From positions 369,312 through 433,311 of the forward strand of contig CAIVQH010000041.1 in the NCBI GenBank assembly GCA_903907995.1: DNA of 64,000 nucleotides. Direction: 5' to 3'. The stretch comes from an uncultured Verrucomicrobiota bacterium. GTDB lineage: Bacteria > Verrucomicrobiota > Verrucomicrobiia > Limisphaerales > UBA9464. The notes under the pieces were generated by a model that saw only the letters and a program-made list of their open reading frames with translations, had not been told where the DNA came from and searched no databases. Position numbers and translations under genes: made by a program. Positions 61,684 through 64,000 of the stretch are shown here, one piece after another; the first letter of the stretch is position 1; each line of letters opens with the position of its first letter.

Positions 61684-63315
61684 TCAACGGCCCCTTAAAA
61701 AACGCCGCTCCTCCAGCCGGCGCACCGCCAGCCGCAAAGTCACGCGCAGCGTTACCCCGGCCAGCAGCAGCGATACCAGTGAGGGAACCGGCGTCCAACG
61801 GGAATCGCCCAACAGCAATTGAGCCCCGAAAAGGCCCAGAAGCAGGTTTCCCAAAGTCCCCAGCATCATGGCTGCATGATGCGCCACCGCCGTGAGGCCA
61901 AACGCCACCAGAAACGACATCGGCGTGAAGGCAAGCGCCATCCCGAGCGCGGCGGTTGCGGCCATCCAGGCCATAAACTCGGCGCTTTGCAGGCAGAAGG
62001 CCATGGCCGTCTCGTCCTCGCCCAGCGACCTGTAGGATCCGAGAAACATCACAATCAACGCTCCCTGCACCAACATCAGCAGGATCACGGAAGGCGCAAA
62101 CTGCCGGAACATGCCGCGCAGGCGCCCAAATACCAGTTGCCGGGGCGAGAGCGGTGTGACCAGCAGCAGTTCCAGACCGCCTGAATCCTTTTCCTCCCGG
62201 AAACTGGAGGCGGCGGCAAAGGCCATGCCCACGAGCAGCAGCCGGCGTCCCAGCCATTGCCCGGCGCTGGCACTGGCAAATCCGTCATGCATCACGGCAT
62301 GGGTGGCCAGCAGCATCGTCACGATCAACCAGCCGGCGGTGGTCACGCGCGCGCTCCAGGTCGAGGTCTGCCGCCAGACCACCGGGTTCCGCTCCAGCAA
62401 GGCCGAGCGCTTCCGGCGCCACCAGGTTTTGGGTGCCCGCACCCGGGTCAGCCAGTCCACGGCCCGGTTTACCCTCGGCGGGGGCGGTTGGGCCTGCCAG
62501 GTGCGGCGGATACCCGCCGCCGCAAACCGTACGGCCACCCAGACCAGGACCATTGAGCAGACCAGCAAGGCCACGGCCAGCAGCAGCCCGGCCCATGAAG
62601 CACCGACTCCGGCCTCCGGCTTCCAAAAAGTGCTTTGCGCGCTCCCATAATAGCCCAGCCGGCGCAGCCATTGGTCTAGGTGGTAGTTCAAGACCATCCC
62701 AAAGCTCGCCGGCCCCCTTCGGTTCCCCAGACCGATCCAAGTCTGGCAGGTGCTGAGGAAAACGGTGAGCAGCAAAAAGATGACGGCCGCACCGGCGGCC
62801 ATCACCAAGGCCAGCAGCCGCGCCCGCAGCCAGCTCGTGGTCACCGAGGACGCCACCAGCCCCGCGACCAGGGCCAGGCCCAGCACGGCGAGGTGGAGGA
62901 ACAGCATCCGCACCGCATCCAGCCAGATCACGCCACCCATGAGCACCGGAATCGCCAGCACCGGTACCGCCGCGAGCACGATTGTGAAGGCTCGCAGGGC
63001 ATGCACGAACGCCTTGCCCACCACCACGTCGCGCGCGGTCAGCGGGGTAAGGAACAGCAGCCCCAGCGTGCCCTCGCGCTTTTCCCGGCTCAGGCAGTCA
63101 GCCGTGAGCACCGGCCCGATGAGCCAGATGGCGGTCACCAGCACATGGTTCAGCCCGCTGAAGATGCCGCGCCCATCGCGCTGCCGGGCGATCAGACTCG
63201 AATCCCAGCCCAGCCCCAGCACCGCCAGCACCACCGCCGCCCCCAGCACGCGCAGCCAGTGGCCGGACCGCTGCCGGGCCTGCTCCCGCAGTTCACGTTG
63301 GAGGATGGGCCACAC
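61684..63315 (-). CDS. ABC-2 type permease, duplicated arrangement
   Basis: A 543-residue polytopic protein with the same two boxes: LSREKREGTLGLLFLTPLTARD near residues 78-99 and REEKDSGGLELLLVTPLSPRQL near 375-395. It begins MWPILQRELREQARQRSGHWLR, as its paralogue begins with a short basic region before the first helix. Both are probably parts of one exporter, or paralogues that arose by duplication. The upstream 255 bp to the truncated GloVer gene holds no gene I can recognise. Confidence 0.88.
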   Translation of the reverse strand: MWPILQRELREQARQRSGHWLRVLGAAVVLAVLGLGWDSSLIARQRDGRGIFSGLNHVLVTAIWLIGPVLTADCLSREKREGTLGLLFLTPLTARDVVVGKAFVHALRAFTIVLAAVPVLAIPVLMGGVIWLDAVRMLFLHLAVLGLALVAGLVASSVTTSWLRARLLALVMAAGAAVIFLLLTVFLSTCQTWIGLGNRRGPASFGMVLNYHLDQWLRRLGYYGSAQSTFWKPEAGVGASWAGLLLAVALLVCSMVLVWVAVRFAAAGIRRTWQAQPPPPRVNRAVDWLTRVRAPKTWWRRKRSALLERNPVVWRQTSTWSARVTTAGWLIVTMLLATHAVMHDGFASASAGQWLGRRLLLVGMAFAAASSFREEKDSGGLELLLVTPLSPRQLVFGRLRGMFRQFAPSVILLMLVQGALIVMFLGSYRSLGEDETAMAFCLQSAEFMAWMAATAALGMALAFTPMSFLVAFGLTAVAHHAAMMLGTLGNLLLGLFGAQLLLGDSRWTPVPSLVSLLLAGVTLRVTLRLAVRRLEERRFLRGR

Positions 63316-63570
63316 GCTCGCCAGTTTGGCGGAGCCTTGTCAGGGAGGGAAGCTTGTCCGGAGATGTTCTGTGGAGGACGCAAAGGACCATGCCGCCGCA
63401 CGCTCCGGCGCACCTCGGCGTATCCGAGTTTCCGCAGACATTTCGCCCACCTGGCGCTTGATCTGACACGCAGTCGTCGGCAACGATTAAACGACGCCAA
63501 GTTGGATCATCAGGCACTATAACTGCCCTCCAGCACCCGATTGATCGAGGCCGGATTCAGGCATTCACAT

Positions 63571-63885
63571 ATGAACGTTTTAAAGCTCAGAGCCGGCATC
63601 CACCCCTGGCTTGGACTCTGCCAACTGGGCCTCCTGTGCCTGGGATTGGTGCATTGGGCCATGCCAGTGTCGGCCCAGTACGTCGAATCCATCTATTTAT
63701 TCACGAATGAAGGATTCACGAGCCTGCGTACTCCGCGGGGTGACCTCACCCTCGGAAAGGACGGAGCCCTGTATGGAACCACCGAGCAAGGCGGGACGGC
63801 CGGTTTCGGATCGGTTTTCAAGATCACCACGGAAGGGGTGCTGACCGTGATCGCCAATTTGCTCCTGATGACTTTGTGTGGGTGA
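63571..63885 (+). CDS. Truncated GloVer-repeat secreted protein (N-terminal fragment)
   Basis: A 104-residue frame with a signal peptide (about 10-36, LGLCQLGLLCLGLVHWAMPVSA) and one GloVer-type tandem repeat unit, PRGDLTLGKDGALYGTT followed by EQGGTAGFGSVFKITTEG. Proteins of this choice-of-anchor repeat family normally contain many such units, hundreds of residues. Here the frame ends right after the first unit in an unrelated tail (VIANLLLMTLCG). A frameshift or a deletion is likely. The shifted frame after VIAN does not continue the repeat. Confidence 0.55.
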   Translation: MNVLKLRAGIHPWLGLCQLGLLCLGLVHWAMPVSAQYVESIYLFTNEGFTSLRTPRGDLTLGKDGALYGTTEQGGTAGFGSVFKITTEGVLTVIANLLLMTLCG

Positions 63886-63903
63886 GTTGGAGGGACTTCG
63901 ACC

Positions 63904-63944
63904 GCCCGGCGGCGCGAGCTGGGGCTCGCAGCCCGCCGCCGGGC
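63904..63944. terminator. GC-rich hairpin near the right edge
   Basis: GCCCGGCGGCG (63904-63914) pairs perfectly with CGCCGCCGGGC (63934-63944), with an inner CGAGC/GCTCG stem. It lies between the truncated GloVer frame (stop 63885) and a probable minus-strand stop codon at 63949-63951, so it could end transcription from either side. No strong U-tract. Confidence 0.6.
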
Positions 63945-63948
63945 TCGT

Positions 63949-64000
63949 TTATCCGGCGGGCTGGGCGATGGTGACGGCCGCCTCGGCCGGTGCTATCCCC
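63949..64000 (-). CDS. Possible C-terminal end of a gene continuing beyond the right edge
   Basis: On the minus strand the last 16 codons before a TAA (63951-63949) read GIAPAEAAVTIAQPAG, a plausible protein end, followed by the hairpin at 63904-63944. Too short to identify, and non-coding sequence is possible. Confidence 0.25.
   Translation of the reverse strand, partial: GIAPAEAAVTIAQPAG

Overview
The window looks like a chromosomal segment of a GC-rich, Gram-negative member of the Verrucomicrobiota, perhaps from the Pedosphaera/Limisphaera side of the phylum. The evidence is an H-X9-DG type prepilin, a four-gene pseudopilin set resembling the 'Verru_Chthon cassette' families, a GloVer-repeat protein start, outer-membrane barrels and a megadalton-class secreted subtilase. 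There is no phage, complete insertion sequence, CRISPR array, rRNA or recognisable tRNA. This placement is inference; no database was searched.

Positions 1-20592 hold a nitrogen-scavenging supercluster, all on the minus strand. From right to left: a beta-barrel porin, the urea ABC transporter urtABCDE, a small membrane protein, ureD, a fused ureAB, ureC and ureF; then a hybrid sensor kinase and an NtrC-type sigma54 response regulator that overlap by 4 bp; then an operon with an outer-membrane barrel, an isochorismatase-fold hydrolase, an NCS2-type permease and a second isochorismatase-fold hydrolase that resembles biuret hydrolase and runs off the left edge. A good sigma54 -24/-12 element (TGGCAC-N5-CGGC) lies upstream of the hydrolase operon and a weaker one upstream of the porin-urt-ure operon. 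The simplest reading is that biuret and possibly triuret, as well as free urea, are imported and hydrolysed to ammonia under control of the two-component system. ureE and ureG are not in the window.

Positions 20900-34900 are housekeeping and accessory genes: an ArsR regulator with two tandem-duplicated SRPBCC/AHSA1 proteins, a truncated TPR protein, an ADOP-type permease, a TesA-like esterase, a lone pseudopilin, a TPR protein, a Cof-type HAD phosphatase, an ABC-F ATPase, an unknown protein, dxr, and a PfkB sugar kinase.

Positions 34869-58067 are a minus-strand secretion/pilus locus: pilB-like, pilT, pilB and pilC end at a strong intrinsic terminator; then a BrnT/BrnA toxin-antitoxin pair; then two GspG-like, one GspH/FimT-like, one GspI/PilV-like, one GspJ/PilW-like and a giant (1479 aa) GspK/PilX-like pseudopilin; then a 2412-aa subtilase with PPC and LamG-like regions; then the PfkB kinase. 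Tight spacing (4-bp overlaps, gaps of 6-40 bp) suggests that the pseudopilins and protease are made together. Positions 58600-64000 hold a secreted endonuclease/exonuclease/phosphatase-fold protein, two paralogous ABC-2 permeases, a truncated GloVer protein and the last codons of a possible gene at the right edge.

Several intergenic regions carry long palindromic repeats: a 24-bp hairpin at 8266, a 9-mer-based (ACAGGATGA) hairpin at 11616, 6-bp-periodic hairpins at 29923, 32551, 51901 and 58371, and a 37-bp imperfect inverted repeat around a structured core at 59638-59860. They look like dispersed elements that may double as terminators.
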